Below are positions 33,800-46,200 of a stretch of 64,000 bases of DNA, in pieces. A program made the position numbers and the translations under genes. The DNA comes from Loripinus fragilis (lineage: Eukaryota > Mollusca > Bivalvia > Lucinida > Lucinidae): positions 992,001-1,056,000 of the forward strand of contig CAXHUL010000503.1 in assembly GCA_964019695.1 (NCBI GenBank). The letters run 5' to 3'. Each line of letters begins with the position of its first letter. The first letter of the stretch is position 1. Below the pieces are notes generated by a model, which saw only the letters and a list, made by a program, of their open reading frames with translations, did not search any database and was not told the DNA's origin.

Positions 33800-34640
33800 T
33801 TTTGTTATGCACTCTTCACTGAAGATAATTATACTCCTAAAATTTAGTTCAGCAGGTAGCAAATGATTACATTCAATTTTCAGGGGGTATTTTCGAAACA
33901 TTATATATAACAAAATAAAAAATGATAGAAAATTTGTTTTTCTAGAAAAGTATTTTATAAATCATTGGGACATTACATGAGATTTTCCTATTGTATACAG
34001 TAAAACTGTCTTTAAGTGGCCACTCAAAAAGATCATAAATTGGTTTTCAAGACCGATTATCACTTAATGCAGGTCAAAAGTATTGCAAAATGCTCCAAGG
34101 AGTATTCTGCAATACTTTGGACCTTCATTAAGCTACCAATCGTCATTAAGATTTTCCTTTTGTCTTTTTGAGTAGCCGCTAAATTTGACAGGTTTTACTG
34201 TTTGCTTAAAGCCACTTTTAAAATGTGCATTTACAGATATCTAGGAAGATAAAATTCTAATATTTGATGACCTGAGGCTTTCACCACTTTGAGTTATTTA
34301 TGTCTTGTGTTTGTCATGCTTTCGTTTCACTTCATTGCTGCCTTGTGGTCACCTGCTGGGAAAGGGCTGACCTCTTGGCTCCTATTTGTGATTTTTAATT
34401 GTGGGTTTGTCACTTTCCCATGTGGTACCCTGGGTAAGGTGTGGTACTTGATTGTATTGATTCCTCATCTTTGCCCCCTTTCTTACTTTTATTGCGATTG
34501 GGAGCAGCAATGGCTCTGCTGAGACTGCATGGATACAGAGACTCATCTGAGCCTTTGCTGTTCTCTGGTGCAACAAGTACCAAAATCTCATGTAATGGCT
34601 CATCAATGCAGGTTTTTGATGAAAATCTTTTTTTTCTTCT
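33800..34640. other. intergenic, no gene seen
   Basis: AT-rich. The stretch 34,435-34,490 resembles 12,930-12,990 (GATTCCTCATCTTTGCCCCC against AATTCCTGATCTTTGTCTTC). A partial MITE related to 5352-5593 lies at 34,500-34,610. No coding evidence. Confidence 0.5.
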
Positions 34641-34644
34641 GTGT

Positions 34645-34755
34645 TTTGGTTCTTTACATCCCAGTCAGCATTTTTCAGTCATGCTGTGACAGGTCTTCCT
34701 GGGATGAACCAGTACTAAGCAGGGGATCATGTCTTGCTCAAGGACACCAGAAAAT
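34645..34755 (-). mobile_element. SINE-A relic
   Basis: Tail and body only: TTCTTTACATCCCAGTCAGC, GGTCTTCCTGGGATGAACCA and CTTGCTCAAGGACACC. The head is missing. Confidence 0.6.
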
Positions 34756-34939
34756 CTTACACCGCAAAAATGCCCTGGGACATTTCCAAATATTCTATCA
34801 ACTAATCTACTACTATTATTGAGAGATGCAAAATATCTTTGATCTGAATATTCATACATTTCAGAATTCTGCAAATGCAGAATCCCTCAATGTAAAATAT
34901 TTACCAGATGAAGATGAGAATAGTTGTTGTGTGTGTGAG

Positions 34940-35165
34940 GCAAGTCAAGCAGGCACCGACTTGTGGATGGGCAAAATACTGTTGATTGAACTAATGAGGA
35001 TATATATGGCAAGTTGAGCAGGCACAGACTTTTGGATGGACAAAATGCTGTTGATTTGGATGGACATAATACTGTTGATTGAACTAATGATAAGCTATGT
35101 GGCAAGTTGGGCAGGCACTGACTTGTGGATGAACAAATACTGTTGATTGAACTTATGAGATAAAT
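34940..35165. repeat. three diverged tandem units of about 75-90 bp
   Basis: AAGT(C/T)(A/G)AGCAGGCAC followed by GACTT(G/T)TGGATGG and ACTGTTGATTGAACTAATGA recurs three times. Non-coding. Confidence 0.65.
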
Positions 35166-35344
35166 GCACAAGCAACCCATTTATCATCAATGGAAAACTA
35201 TAAAAATAAATGCCATGTGAGGACCATCTTTGCTGTATATGGAAAACAAAGAAAGAGATCAACTGCACATTAACAGTCTGATTAACATTTTAGTTAATTG
35301 TTCTTAGTAAAGTAAAAAAGATACCGGCTGCATCTAATTTTTCA

Positions 35345-35800
35345 AAATTATAGAATCTGCAGCTGAGCAGATGGGTTGGGGTCTTCCTGGATAGAAAACC
35401 TCAAAGACATTTTCAAAATTTCAAGATGCTTTCTATAAAAAGAATCTATAGCTGAGCAAATGAGTGGGGATCATTCTGTGAAGCAAACCTCGAAGACAGG
35501 TTTCAAAGTTAAGATTCTTTCTAGAATCTAAACTTTGCATGTGGGTAAAAGTCTTTCTCTGTAGGAAACCTCAAAGAAAAGTTTCAATATTTCCAAAGAC
35601 TCTTGCTAGAATGTATACTTAGCATGTGGGTAAGTTTTTCTCTGTAGGAAACCTCAGAGACAAGTTTTAAAATTTTCTAAGATTCTTTCTAGAATCTTTG
35701 GCCGACAGTTGATTGGGAGTTTTACTGGGTAGCAAATCCCGAAGATCATTTTAAAACTTTCAAGACTCTTTCATGAATCTTTAGCTTAGCAATGGCTGGG
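35345..35800. repeat. ancient tandem array of about 90 bp
   Basis: Five to six weakly similar units, each with AGAATCT, a GCTGAGCA-like phrase, a CTTCCTGG-like or CTTTCTCTG phrase, and AAACCTC(A/G)AAGAC followed by a TTTCAAAATTTC-like phrase. Much older than the 52-, 60- and 78-bp arrays. Confidence 0.55.
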
Positions 35801-35837
35801 GTATTCATGGGGGTAGACCAGTGGCTGAAGCAACAGT

Positions 35838-36990
35838 TACTGATCTAATCCATGTACAGAGACGTTAGAAGCAGAGCGAGAGTCGGAGATGGGTACAAGG
35901 TGGAGTTTGGAGTGGAAGTAGGTGTGCACCTGGGCTCTGTCCTTAGTCTGATTCTCTCTATCATAATAGAAGCTTCATCAGGAGAGTTCCCAATATGTGC
36001 TCCATAAGAACTGTTGTATGCAGATGATCTGATCATCATTGCAGAGTCCCAAGGGGAACTGCTTTTGAAGGTTGAGGCATAGAAGGCGTTGATGGTGAAG
36101 AAAGCCAAACATGTGACCAAACATGAAACACAAAGAATCTGGTGTCTGTCATGCATCGGTACCTGCAGAATATGTCTGGACAGGACCTACGTGTTGTCTG
36201 TCTTACAGAGGCAGATAGAAGTGCAATATTCTGTGGTAGCTGCTTGCATGGGTGCTCAAGAAATGTAGTGGTATCAAGGGTCCACTGAAACCAAACTGAA
36301 TTTAGCTTAATCTGATGCCCCAGAAATGCTCAGCTGATTGATGAAGGACAGATGAGGACGGCGATGGTTGGTGATGACAAACTTGAAGTTCTCTCAGAGT
36401 TTTACTACCTCAGTGGCATGTTCTTTGCTTGGAGTGGCTGCAAGCTGGCTGCAGTCACAGGCTGCAAGTGTGCAGGGGGCAAGTTTGCCCAATTACTCTT
36501 CTCTTCCCACCATCCACAATCTGCCTTTGTTGGCCCAAGGATAAGTGTATGCAACATGTTTGAAGGTTGTGAGGCTGCATGAATCAGAGAAAAGGGCCAA
36601 GACAACAGATACCTTGAACTGCCTGCCACATAATGGCTTCCATGATCTCCCAGATCCATTACATCAACGTGACGAGTATAGTTAACTTAGACTCCCTTCT
36701 CACAAAGCTTTGCACTCTGGATATAGATGTGATGTTCAGCACCAGTAAGATGTAGGTAGCTTGTTAACATATGGTGCAATACAGACTAGTTCACCCAATC
36801 ACACATGCTAGTAGTGGCTAGGCAAAGAAATCTATCAAGCCAAAGAAACTGAGGATGAAGTGATTAGGAATGACAGCACAGCATGAAGCTATGTATAGAT
36901 TTAACAGACTCTCAAAAGAAGGGGTTTTTCTAGGTAGAAATGTCAAACAGACCAGATCATTGGGAAAGGATTAATTCTGGCCTGTATAAA
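35838..36990 (+). pseudogene. LINE reverse transcriptase fragment, copy 7, best RT signature
   Basis: The clearest polymerase remnant. In one frame it reads YRDVRSRARVGDGYKVEFGV and GVHLGSVLSLILSII, then ELLYADDLIIIAESQGELLL near 36,008-36,067, containing the catalytic YADD. Downstream are FYYLSGMFF (36,397) and a degraded C-terminal region near 36,810-36,890. Stops (for example near 36,005) and frameshifts are present. This copy lacks the SINE insertions of the 18-31 kb copies, so it preserves an earlier state. Confidence 0.85.
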
Positions 36991-37114
36991 ATAAATATGG
37001 TTGATGAGGATGATGCATGATCTACATATATAAGTCATTTTAATGTGAATTATTTTGATGAATTGTTTGGTGAGCCATTATTAAGGAACTCAGAAATATG
37101 TTTTGTTACATTTT

Positions 37115-37205
37115 GTTTTAATTCTCTATGTCCCAATCAGCATTTTTTCAGTCATGTTGGGATTGGTTTTCCTGGGTTGAACCAGTACTAAGCAGAGGAT
37201 TAAGT
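37115..37205 (-). mobile_element. SINE-A relic
   Basis: TTCTCTATGTCCCAATCAGC to TGAACCAGTACTAAGCAGAG, then lost. Head absent. Confidence 0.6.
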
Positions 37206-37639
37206 GTCTGTAATCCCATGGCAGTATTATTAGATAGGTTAGACAACCAAACTAAATATTGTCCCAATTTCATTCATAGCAAAACTATTCTATATGTTAA
37301 GGGACTTCAGCAATACAGCTGCAACTTATTGTTTTAGATACCACTTGCCAAATTTAAATTTAAATTCCAGCCAATTTCAAAAATGCAATTAAGTTCAGTG
37401 AAAATTGAAGACAAACAGACTCAATGACCAGTTGTATCCTTACAAACTAGCACCTGATTTCTCCTGGCGACCTCCACATATCACCAGGACAAATCAATCG
37501 TTGACCCTGTAGTATATTGATTTTAACAAATCTTGAAAAAAAAAATCCTATATTTTTCAACTCTTAACTAGGCAATCATGAGATAAGTCATCTGATTTTG
37601 TTGTCAGTTAAATTGTTTTTTTTAAACCTTTTTGATAAA

Positions 37640-37710
37640 CAGCATCTACCCAGATCAGATTGCACATGAAGCAGCAGTCTGATCTGGGTCCACACTGTTT
37701 GCCCATATAC
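37640..37710. repeat. CCCAGATCAGATTG hairpin
   Basis: Arms ACCCAGATCAGATTGCA and GCAGTCTGATCTGGGT around an ATGAAGCA centre. Same family as 3865-3940. Confidence 0.7.
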
Positions 37711-37719
37711 ATACACTAG

Positions 37720-38390
37720 TCAAATACTATTAGCAAAAATGTGTGACAGATGACTTAAGCAGACAGCATTTACAGATGAATTTTTCAGGTACCTTAAACG
37801 TTTCAGCTGCAGATGTATAACTATAATATTCCTCACAAGTTAGATAGTTTAATTATGAACAAAAATAAGGCAAAGTTTAGTTTGATCATCTGACTTTTTT
37901 TATAATACTACCATGGGATTATGTACTGATGGATTCCTTAGCATGTGCTCTCTAACTAACTTCATGAGTATGGCTCATCCTGGTACATCACTCAAGTGTC
38001 AACTTTAATATTGCACAGAAAGTCATTGATTCATGAATAAGGTACATTGGCACTTGCTGAAAATGTTAACTTCGTGCTTATGCATAGATGATCTCAACAA
38101 TAAGGAAAACAAGCCAAATTAATTCTTGCAAAAGATTTTCAAGCCAATTTCAAAAATGTTTTTTTTAAGTTTGATGAATAAGAAAGATTGTCACAAAACT
38201 AGAAAAAATCCTGGATTTGCGACTATCTTTTTTATTTTATTATTGAAGTCAACTATTTAAAAGCATGAAATTATGTTTTCATCAAATGACAGTTAACCAT
38301 AATAAATCAAGACTTTCTTTCCAATGTTAAAAGTTAACAATTAAGAGCTGTCCCTGGATGATGGGGACCCTACAATATTAGAATTTCACT
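37720..38390. other. spacer of the oldest LINE pair
   Basis: AT-rich spacer. Parts near 37,900-38,220 correspond loosely to 20,110-20,340 (for example TTGATCATCTGAC and ACCATGGGATTATGTACTG). No gene. Confidence 0.5.
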
Positions 38391-38833
38391 CGGACCTAGG
38401 CCGGGACTATCAAAACGACTGTAATATGGAAAACAAAATTTATTACAGACGAGAATTAATCCTCTACCAAGGATGGGACTTGTATGTCTTGCTTTCATTG
38501 AAGAGACACCTTCCACTCAAAGCAATTTTGAGTCTTTTTGAATCCATTGCAAGCTTCATTGTCTTCTTTACTGCTTTTTCCTACATTTGCCTTGGTCTGC
38601 CCAACCACTTCAAGCATAAGTGTATTGCTGATCCAGCCTGTGTTGCACTGCAAGCTAACAAGCCACTAAAATTCTACTAGTGAGGGGCATATCTTTGATG
38701 CACAGCTTTGTGAGAAGGAAGTCTGAGCTAACTAAGTCCTTCATTTTGAGGTTTCTGATCCAGAGGACACAGGTTTAGATAAAAAAAACATTTCAGCATA
38801 AAAATGTGAATATTTTCTTACCCATCAGTTTTA

Positions 38834-38904
38834 ACATATGTTTTGGGTGCTCAAAAGAACCGTCTCATTGAGACGGTTCTTTTGAGTACCCAGAACATAT
38901 GTTT
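38834..38904. repeat. near-perfect palindrome, GAACCGTCTC family
   Basis: About 70 bp with arms ATGTTTTGGGTGCTCAAAAG then AACCGTCTC, and the complement GAGACGGTTCTTTTGAGTAC. The centre is CATTG. Would form a stable hairpin or cruciform. Lies inside the LINE remnant. Sisters at 42,895, 49,700 and 33,705. Confidence 0.85.
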
Positions 38905-39106
38905 TGGTTGAGAATTAAGAAACTTAAAATTTCGTTACGCACTCTTAACTAAAGTCCTGAGAGGATCATGGCAGTCATTGCACCATAGGGGGATTAGGTG
39001 TCTGTTGTCATGGCTCAGGCCTCTGAAGCATGAAGCATCATACTCCTCATACATGTTGAGAACCCCTATCCTCTGGTCAGCAATGGTAGTTGGTGGAAGG
39101 AGGGAG

Positions 39107-39293
39107 ATTTGATTCTTTACGTCCCAGTCAACAATATTGCAGCTATGTCAGGACACGTCTTCCTGGGCTGAACCAGTACTAAGCAAGGATTAATGCGTCT
39201 TGCTCAAGGACACAATGCAGTGATGGCGGTGAGTCTCAAACCCGCAGCCCTTCTGTCTCGAGTCAAACACTCTATCACTGAGCCACTGCCTCT
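39107..39293 (-). mobile_element. SINE-A, near full length
   Basis: Minus-strand SINE-A with head end ATCACTGAGCCACTGCC, B-box complement GAGTCTCAAACCCGCAGCCC and tail GATTCTTTACGTCCCAGTC. Possible imperfect direct repeat GAAGGAGGGAGA and GAAGAGGGAGA at the borders. Confidence 0.8.
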
Positions 39294-40071
39294 CAGAAGA
39301 GGGAGAAGTAAGCCAGACATGCTACATGCACTTTAGCAGCATGTGTCCCAGCCAGCTTGAGGCTGCCTTAGTAGAGAGAATGCTATTGAGGTAGGTGAAC
39401 TGGGAGGACATCCAAGCATGTTGCCACCAACCAACACCTCCCTGATCAGTCTTCCATCAGCTGTGAATTGTTGCCCAGGTTCATCTAAACTCAGGGTCTG
39501 GGCTTAAGTGAATCTTGATAACACTACCTTTCATGTGCACTCATGAAAGCAGCCACCAAAGAAGATTGGACTTCTACCGGTTACTGAAAGACAGACGGCA
39601 CAGGGGTCCTTTTCAGGCTTCTTCAGTAGATCCTGATTCAAGATAGATGCAAGAATCTTTGTCTTTCCCAGGTTTACATGTACGGCTTTCTTCCCCATGC
39701 CCGACTTTTATGTCTCTACTTTCAACAGCAGTTCCCCCCGGGAACTCTGCAATAACCATCAGATCTTCTGCAAAGGGCAGCTCTAATAGAGCACCAGCTC
39801 GGAGCTCTCTTGATTAAATCTCTAAGACAGAGAGAAGCAGACTAAGAACAGAGCCCTGATGAACAACTACTCCCACTCCAAACTCCTCCCTGTACCCATC
39901 TCCAACTTTTGCTCTGTTTCTAACATCTCTGTATATGGAAAGTAGCAAAGTTGGAGCCACACATGGTCACATACCTCAAAGACAGTAATCCTCACATGGC
40001 TTGGATACTTCCCTTCCCAAATAAACCTAGGGAAAAATAACCTTAAATCTGTCAGAAATGAAAAGGGATAC

Positions 40072-40252
40072 CTTAACTCTAAAACTCTGGCAGACTGGGG
40101 GCAAGGAACCAGCACAGGAACAACGGACGAGGAAGCAGGGATGGTATCTTGTGGTATCTCCTGCAAATCTGGGGGGTCAGATTCCACATCTGGGGGGTCA
40201 GATTCCACATCTGGGGGGTCAGGTTCCACATCTGGGGGGTCAACTTCCTCGT
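40072..40252 (-). CDS. PHD gene, coding exon 5: DPPDVE repeat tail
   Basis: 181 nt. Acceptor ATATTTCAG before ACGAGG at 40,252; donor TTAAG|GTATCC at 40,072-40,071. Entered in phase 1, it encodes residues 78-137: EEV, then four seven-residue units DPPDVEP, DPPDVES, DPPDVES and DPPDLQE, then IPQDTIPASSSVVPVLVPCP and QSARVLEL. The units come from a 21-bp tandem repeat at about 40,168-40,245, so unit number may vary between alleles. The continuing open frame beyond the donor runs into LINE sequence and is not expected to be translated. Likely a disordered acidic linker. Confidence 0.75.
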
Positions 40253-43200
40253 CTGAAATATAAAAAAAGATCATGATAAAAAAAACGTCCTGATCCTCTC
40301 ATCTGCTTATGTTCTTATGAAGCCAATATTGTAAACAGTATGTACACAGACAGGACTACTTCCTTGGGAGCAGTCTGATCATAGTCATGTTTGCTTCCAT
40401 GAAAAAATCTAGTCATGAGTGTATGGCAGGATAAGAACTAATCTAAAAGCTCTAAATATAATTAGCAGATAACAGTTTGAAAAGGGTAATAGCATTTTAT
40501 TATTTTTAGGACTAGATCATACATTACGATACTGATACTTTATTGGCATTAAACAAGGCTGGAAAAATCCACTCGTCCGCTCACCATGACGAGTGCCTTA
40601 TGCTGTAGGACGAGTAGAAATGTTGACTGTTTCTAATGTTAAGTATTGAATTTACCAATACATATGGTGATGTAGGACGAGTAAAAAATCTAAGAATTTT
40701 CCACCCCTGTTAAACATACAAATTGCTTTCCCAAAAAAAACATGTAAATATATTACTTGAGCATATATGGGTACCAAAGAGTTTTTTGTAAAAAAATCCT
40801 GTTATTATACAAGAGGCAATATTTAATGGTAATAAATCTGCCATCTAGACTATTCACATGCAATATTCAGGCCGATAATGAAGCTGGGTCCAATGTGCTG
40901 TATACTTAAGATAGGATTGTTGGTAAGGACCAAGGATGGAACCAATGTGCTGTATACTTAAGACAGGATTGTTGGTAAGGTTCAAGGATGGAACCAATGT
41001 GCTGTATACTTAAGATAGGATTGTTGGTAAGGTTCAAGGAAGGAACCAATGTGCTGTGTACTTAAGATAGGATTGTTGGTAAGGTTCAAGGATAGAACCA
41101 ATGTGCTGTATACTTAAGATAGGATTGTTGGCAAGGTTCAAGGATAAATCAATGTGATGTTTACTTAGGATAGGATTGTTGGTAAGGTTCAAGGATAGAA
41201 CCAATGTGCTGTATATTTAAGACAGGATTGTTGGTAAGGTTCAAGGATGGAACCAATGTGCTGTATACTTAAGATAGGATTGTTGGTAAGGTTCAAGGAT
41301 AGAACCAATGTGCTGTATACTTAAGATAGGATTGTTGGTAAGGTTCAAGGATAGAACCAATGTGCTGTATACTTAAGATAGGATTGTTGGTAAGGTTCAA
41401 GGATGGAACCAATGTGCTGTATACTTAAGATAGGATTGTTGTTAAGGTTAAAGGATGGAACCAATGTGATGTATACTTAAGATAGGATTGTTGGTAAGGT
41501 TCAAGGATAGAACCAATGTGCTGTATACTTAAGATAGGATTGTCTGTTAGGCTCAACTGTTCTTAGCATCTTGCATAATTTTACAGGATTTCTTTTCAAA
41601 ATTTGTTTTTCCAAATATTCTTTGAAGAATATGATCATTGTATCAAACCATTTGGATACAGGTTAAGCCAGACTATTCTTTAGACCTGATCTGGATCCAA
41701 ACTTTTTTGAATTGTAACAACAAACATCATCCTAAGCAGGCAAAGTGATTGTGTTATCCTGTTCTGACAATAATCAGCATAGATTCATAGGATAAATCAT
41801 AAAATTGATGCTCTGCTTAGCTGACTCAAGATATTCTTCAGCTAACAGCTAATCTGGATATAAAGTATTCTTAAGAAAACAAATCCAGGTTTGGTAGTTT
41901 TAAACAGAAGTGTTTTTATCATATGACGTCGCATCTGGGAGTGAAATAACACCATGCAATAAAATCGATAAACCACCAGTGGTTTATAGATTTACGGGAA
42001 ACGTTATGACGTCCATAACAACGTTGCGTACGTAACAAAAGTATAATGTTTTTAAGGCAGAAATGAGATTTCAAAGTAATCTTAATGTCATATGATAAAT
42101 AGAATCTAACATTCATGCTATTGTATTATTGAATTTATTAAACTCGTTGCGAAAAAGAGATAAAATGCTCGGCAAGCCTCGCATTTTATCTCTTTTCCCC
42201 AACTAGCTTAATAAATTCAATAAAACATGAGCAGTCATGTAAGATCCTCTATGTAATTATAGAAATTATCAAATATGTCAAGACACTATATGTGATTGCA
42301 TATGCTAGCTGCGGTGACACATGTAAGGCCAGAATTTTTTTATTAGTTGATTTACGAACCCTCCTACTGTAGTTTTCCCAAAGTAGGAAAAAAATAAAAT
42401 TCAATTTAAAAAAAAAGTTTTTTATTTTATCTGCCGACTCAAAATATTTTTTGTTTCGCAGAAAAAATAATATTTTTTAATATTTTTTTGAGGTTCTGTC
42501 TGTGTATTTTTGAGAGTGGCACTGTAAAAAGTGATTGTCCTGTCCAGATTTTTAGGAAAATGATGAAATATATAAAAATTTAATACAGGCTGTTGGTTTA
42601 CCTAGTTTTACTGTTTTTTCTGGAGATGTTAAAAAAAAAAAGCTCTGAAAATGAAAAAAAAAAAAAATGGCTCTGAAAATGACCAGTTAACTGGTCATTT
42701 TCAGAGCTTTTTTTATTTATTTTTTCGTCCCCCCCCCGACCCTAAATCTGAAAAAAAATTCCCGTAAATCAACTAATAAAAAAATTCTGGCCTAAGACTA
42801 AACATTAGCACAGTCTTATGATGTTCACAAATATCAATAATAAGGCTTTTAGATTAGAGTGCATAAACAAAATTTCATTTTCTTATTTCTCAACCAAAAC
42901 ATATGCTGTGGGTACTCAAAATAGCTATCTCAATGAGATGGTTCTTTTGAGCACCCACACCAAATGTTTAAACAGTTAAAATGATGGATAAGAAAATATT
43001 CACAATTTTATGTTCAAAGATTTTCTTATCTAGACTTATGATAATGTTGTAATATTGAAAAAAATAATACCTACCCTGGGAGCAAACTTGACACAACCAC
43101 CCTTCAAGGCCATCCCCTGAAATAAATTAACAAACAAAGGTGAAAGATGGAGGCAAGTAAACAGTGATGTAAGCTTAACTCTGCCAGCTGTGGAATTTTT

Positions 43201-46200
43201 CATGCTGCTGACTATTCCAAATAACACTTTCTAACAAGAGGACCTGAAGCGCTCACCTGATATCCTTAATAATGTCAAGGTCAACTTAGGCTTATTATTT
43301 AAACTTTTTATTTTACCATATATGGGCATGGTGGCCATTTTCGGCAAGTGACCTAAAATAAATATCATATTTTTATTGTTTTTTTTTCTTCTTCTGAATA
43401 GTATTATACTCTATATGAAATTTAAGTTCAAACAGCCCAGTGTTTTCTGAGAAATGTATGTGGCAGTCCAAAATGAGTGGCCTTGGATAATCAATTTGAC
43501 CTTTGGTGCTGTCTCATTAGGTTTAACATTTCATGCAAGTATTATGATTTCCACTTAAACAGCTATAGAAACCTGAACATTTTAAGATTTTTCCAATATA
43601 AATGAATTAGGAATCAAACTAGCATTGCCGTAAAAAAGGTCAAGGTCAACCAATATTCATCATTTGTTCAAACCTTGTAGGGCCCATATCGCCAATGTTA
43701 CATACCAAGTCCCAAGGCCATTCTTTTGGTTCCAGAGAAGGAGATTTTTAAAGGGTTTTTACCTTATATGGGCATGGCCGTCATCTTGGTCATGTGACCA
43801 TTATTATTTGTTATAAATTTTATTCTTCTAAACTTATGAGTTTCCATATGAAATTTGAGTTCAATTGGCCTTGTGTTTTCTGAGAGAACTGTTTTAATAT
43901 ATTGATGGAACTCCAATATGAGAGACCTTGGCTGAAAGGTCAACCTTGACCTTTGGAGCTTATTTATAGCCATTGTCACATTCGGTTAAAATATCAAGTG
44001 AGAATAATGACTTTGGCTTCAACAGTTTTCAAAAAATCAACTTTAAAAAAATCCAAATTAAATGCTTTAGGAAGCAAATTTGACCTTGACATAAAGTAGG
44101 TCAATGTCAACCTAGGATCATCATTTGAACAAACTTAGGAGGCCCCACATCGCAAATGCTACATACCAAGTTTCAAGGTCATGGGCCTTCTGATTCTCGA
44201 GAAGATTTTGTTAAAGCGTTTTTACAATATATGGGCATGTTGGCCATCTTGGTCATGTGACCAGAACAATTTGTATAAATTTTGGCCAACTTGTCATAAG
44301 GGGTCTTCATATATAAATTAAGTTCAATTTGCCTAATGGTTTCTGAGAAAACTAGCTTTTAATATATTGATGTGACTCCAATATGAGCTACCTTGGCTGA
44401 AAGGTCAAAGGTCAACCTTGACCTTTGGAACTTGTTTATAGCCATTGTCACATTAGGTTAAACATGTGAAGTAAGAATGATGACTTCAACAGTTTTCAAA
44501 AAATCAACATTTCAAAACTTTTCTCATTTAAATGCATTAGGAAGCAAAGGGGTACGTGCATTAAGAGGCTATTTTGGCCCCCCTATGAGGTCAAAAAATA
44601 AAAGTTGCTCTTCACAAGTTTCTTCTTATTAGTTTATTAGGACAAAAGCCAAAGTGTAAAGGTCTGGTATTGATTCGACTTTTACGGTTGCCATGGTAAC
44701 AAAAATGGCCGCCAAAATAGGCTGAAAATAGGAAAATGACCATTTTGGAGCAAATTGGAGACATGTAACAGAGGAATTAATATAGAGCACACGCAAATAC
44801 CAAAAAAAAAATATTTTAACGGATGATGAGAATTATCATGGCACACAATATATACTCAAAACCAAAAGTAACTTTACACCTTGAACTACCATATATATAT
44901 CTTTACTGTTTTTGATTTTAACCAAATTAAGTATTACAATGAGTTGCTGGTACCTGCCCTAACATAATTCACGAAAAACAACTTAGGTCAATTAATCTTC
45001 TTTCAAGTTATCTGTGCTTTCATTAAAAGCACAAAATTAGCCTTTCCTAGCAAAATTCAAAGTAAACCTAAGATTTGAACACGTTTTTTTAAGGGCCATC
45101 GATTGCCCATTTAAAATACTGCGAGATATTTTGTCTCTGATGTAAAGTTAATTTTTGGCAGCATCTTAAAGTTGGTTCACATTGAAATTATCTCCCTTTG
45201 AATATAACAATAACTTTAGTCCCTGCTAAAAGCTTGATCTCAGAAGACATTTGAAATTTTTTACCAGCTATTTGTTTGGACTTCTGCCCTGAGTACGTGA
45301 CAAGATAATCTGAAAAAAATTCCCATCAGTTTGGAAGAAAAATGGCAAACATTTTTTTATGGGAAATTCTATTGAAAGCACTGTAACGTTCACATAAAGG
45401 GGTATGGACGTTTAAATGTCACTCTAATTTGTGTTACTTGAAGGGTGATCCGGTCTAATTTGAACTTTAAAAAATAATTTGATAGCCTGTCTTTCAGACT
45501 GGTTCTTTAAAATTGAATTGTCCAATCGCAAAGCTACAGTAACACGTCAAAAGTGATGCGTCTTGGAAAAGTTTGTTTTACCCCCTTGCCTCTTTCATTT
45601 GGGCATTGTGGTTGCATTTATGACAGCAAAATTATGAAATTCAACTGTAATAGGAATAATTGATTGAACCAAAATATGAATCAATCACATTTATCTGGAA
45701 CTGGACTTGAAATGCCCGGTATCAAGCTAGTGAACCCTGGTCTGCTGGGACTACACCACATATGCTTAGAGAGATGGAGAGACAGAAAGACAAATACATG
45801 TAGAGACTTCCACAGACAGACAGACAGATAGACAGAGAAATGCAATAGACACAAACAATCTGAGGGTGCTTAACATACGCGGATCCAGTCCCCACCCCTT
45901 GTAAAATCACAACGCTATAGGGCGACATGGAACCCCTAAAATTCACAATGGCTACCAAGCGCATATTCAATGCTGGGCTATCAAATGGCATTTCGCTGGC
46001 TGGCCGATGATGGCCCGCTTATAGCTATCTCCCCTCATCAACTATAAAGTGGCATTGGATCAAAAACATCGTAGGAACCCTTCAATTCACATCGATTTGT
46101 TTTTTGTAGTTACATGTACAATACATGTACATATTGATTGGTATGTAAGCGTTTTCCTAACGTTATAATTCGCTTTCAAACGTCAGATTCAAATTGCTTC

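Larger units (their letters stand above)
38400..39950 (-). pseudogene. LINE reverse transcriptase fragment, copy 8
   Basis: Long minus-strand remnant. From 39,940 downward: IYRDVRNRAKVGDGYREEFG, VHQGSVLSLLLSVL, then ELPFAEDLMVIAE, where the usual ADD has become AED. Next come DPCAVCLSVTGRSPIFFGGC (a cysteine-rich segment also found in the relatives) and the more distal part. A SINE-A interrupts it at 39,107-39,293. The stretch 38,426-38,680 has a weak match to a basic C-terminus. Its 5' side lies about 120 bp from the PHD-gene exon at 40,072. Confidence 0.8.

Noticed and set aside
39867..40274. 135-codon continuous frame on the minus strand
   Set aside because: Only the part from 40,252 to 40,072 is supported as an exon. 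The rest is a fortuitous extension past a splice donor into LINE sequence, and the apparent start codon lies in the intron before the acceptor.
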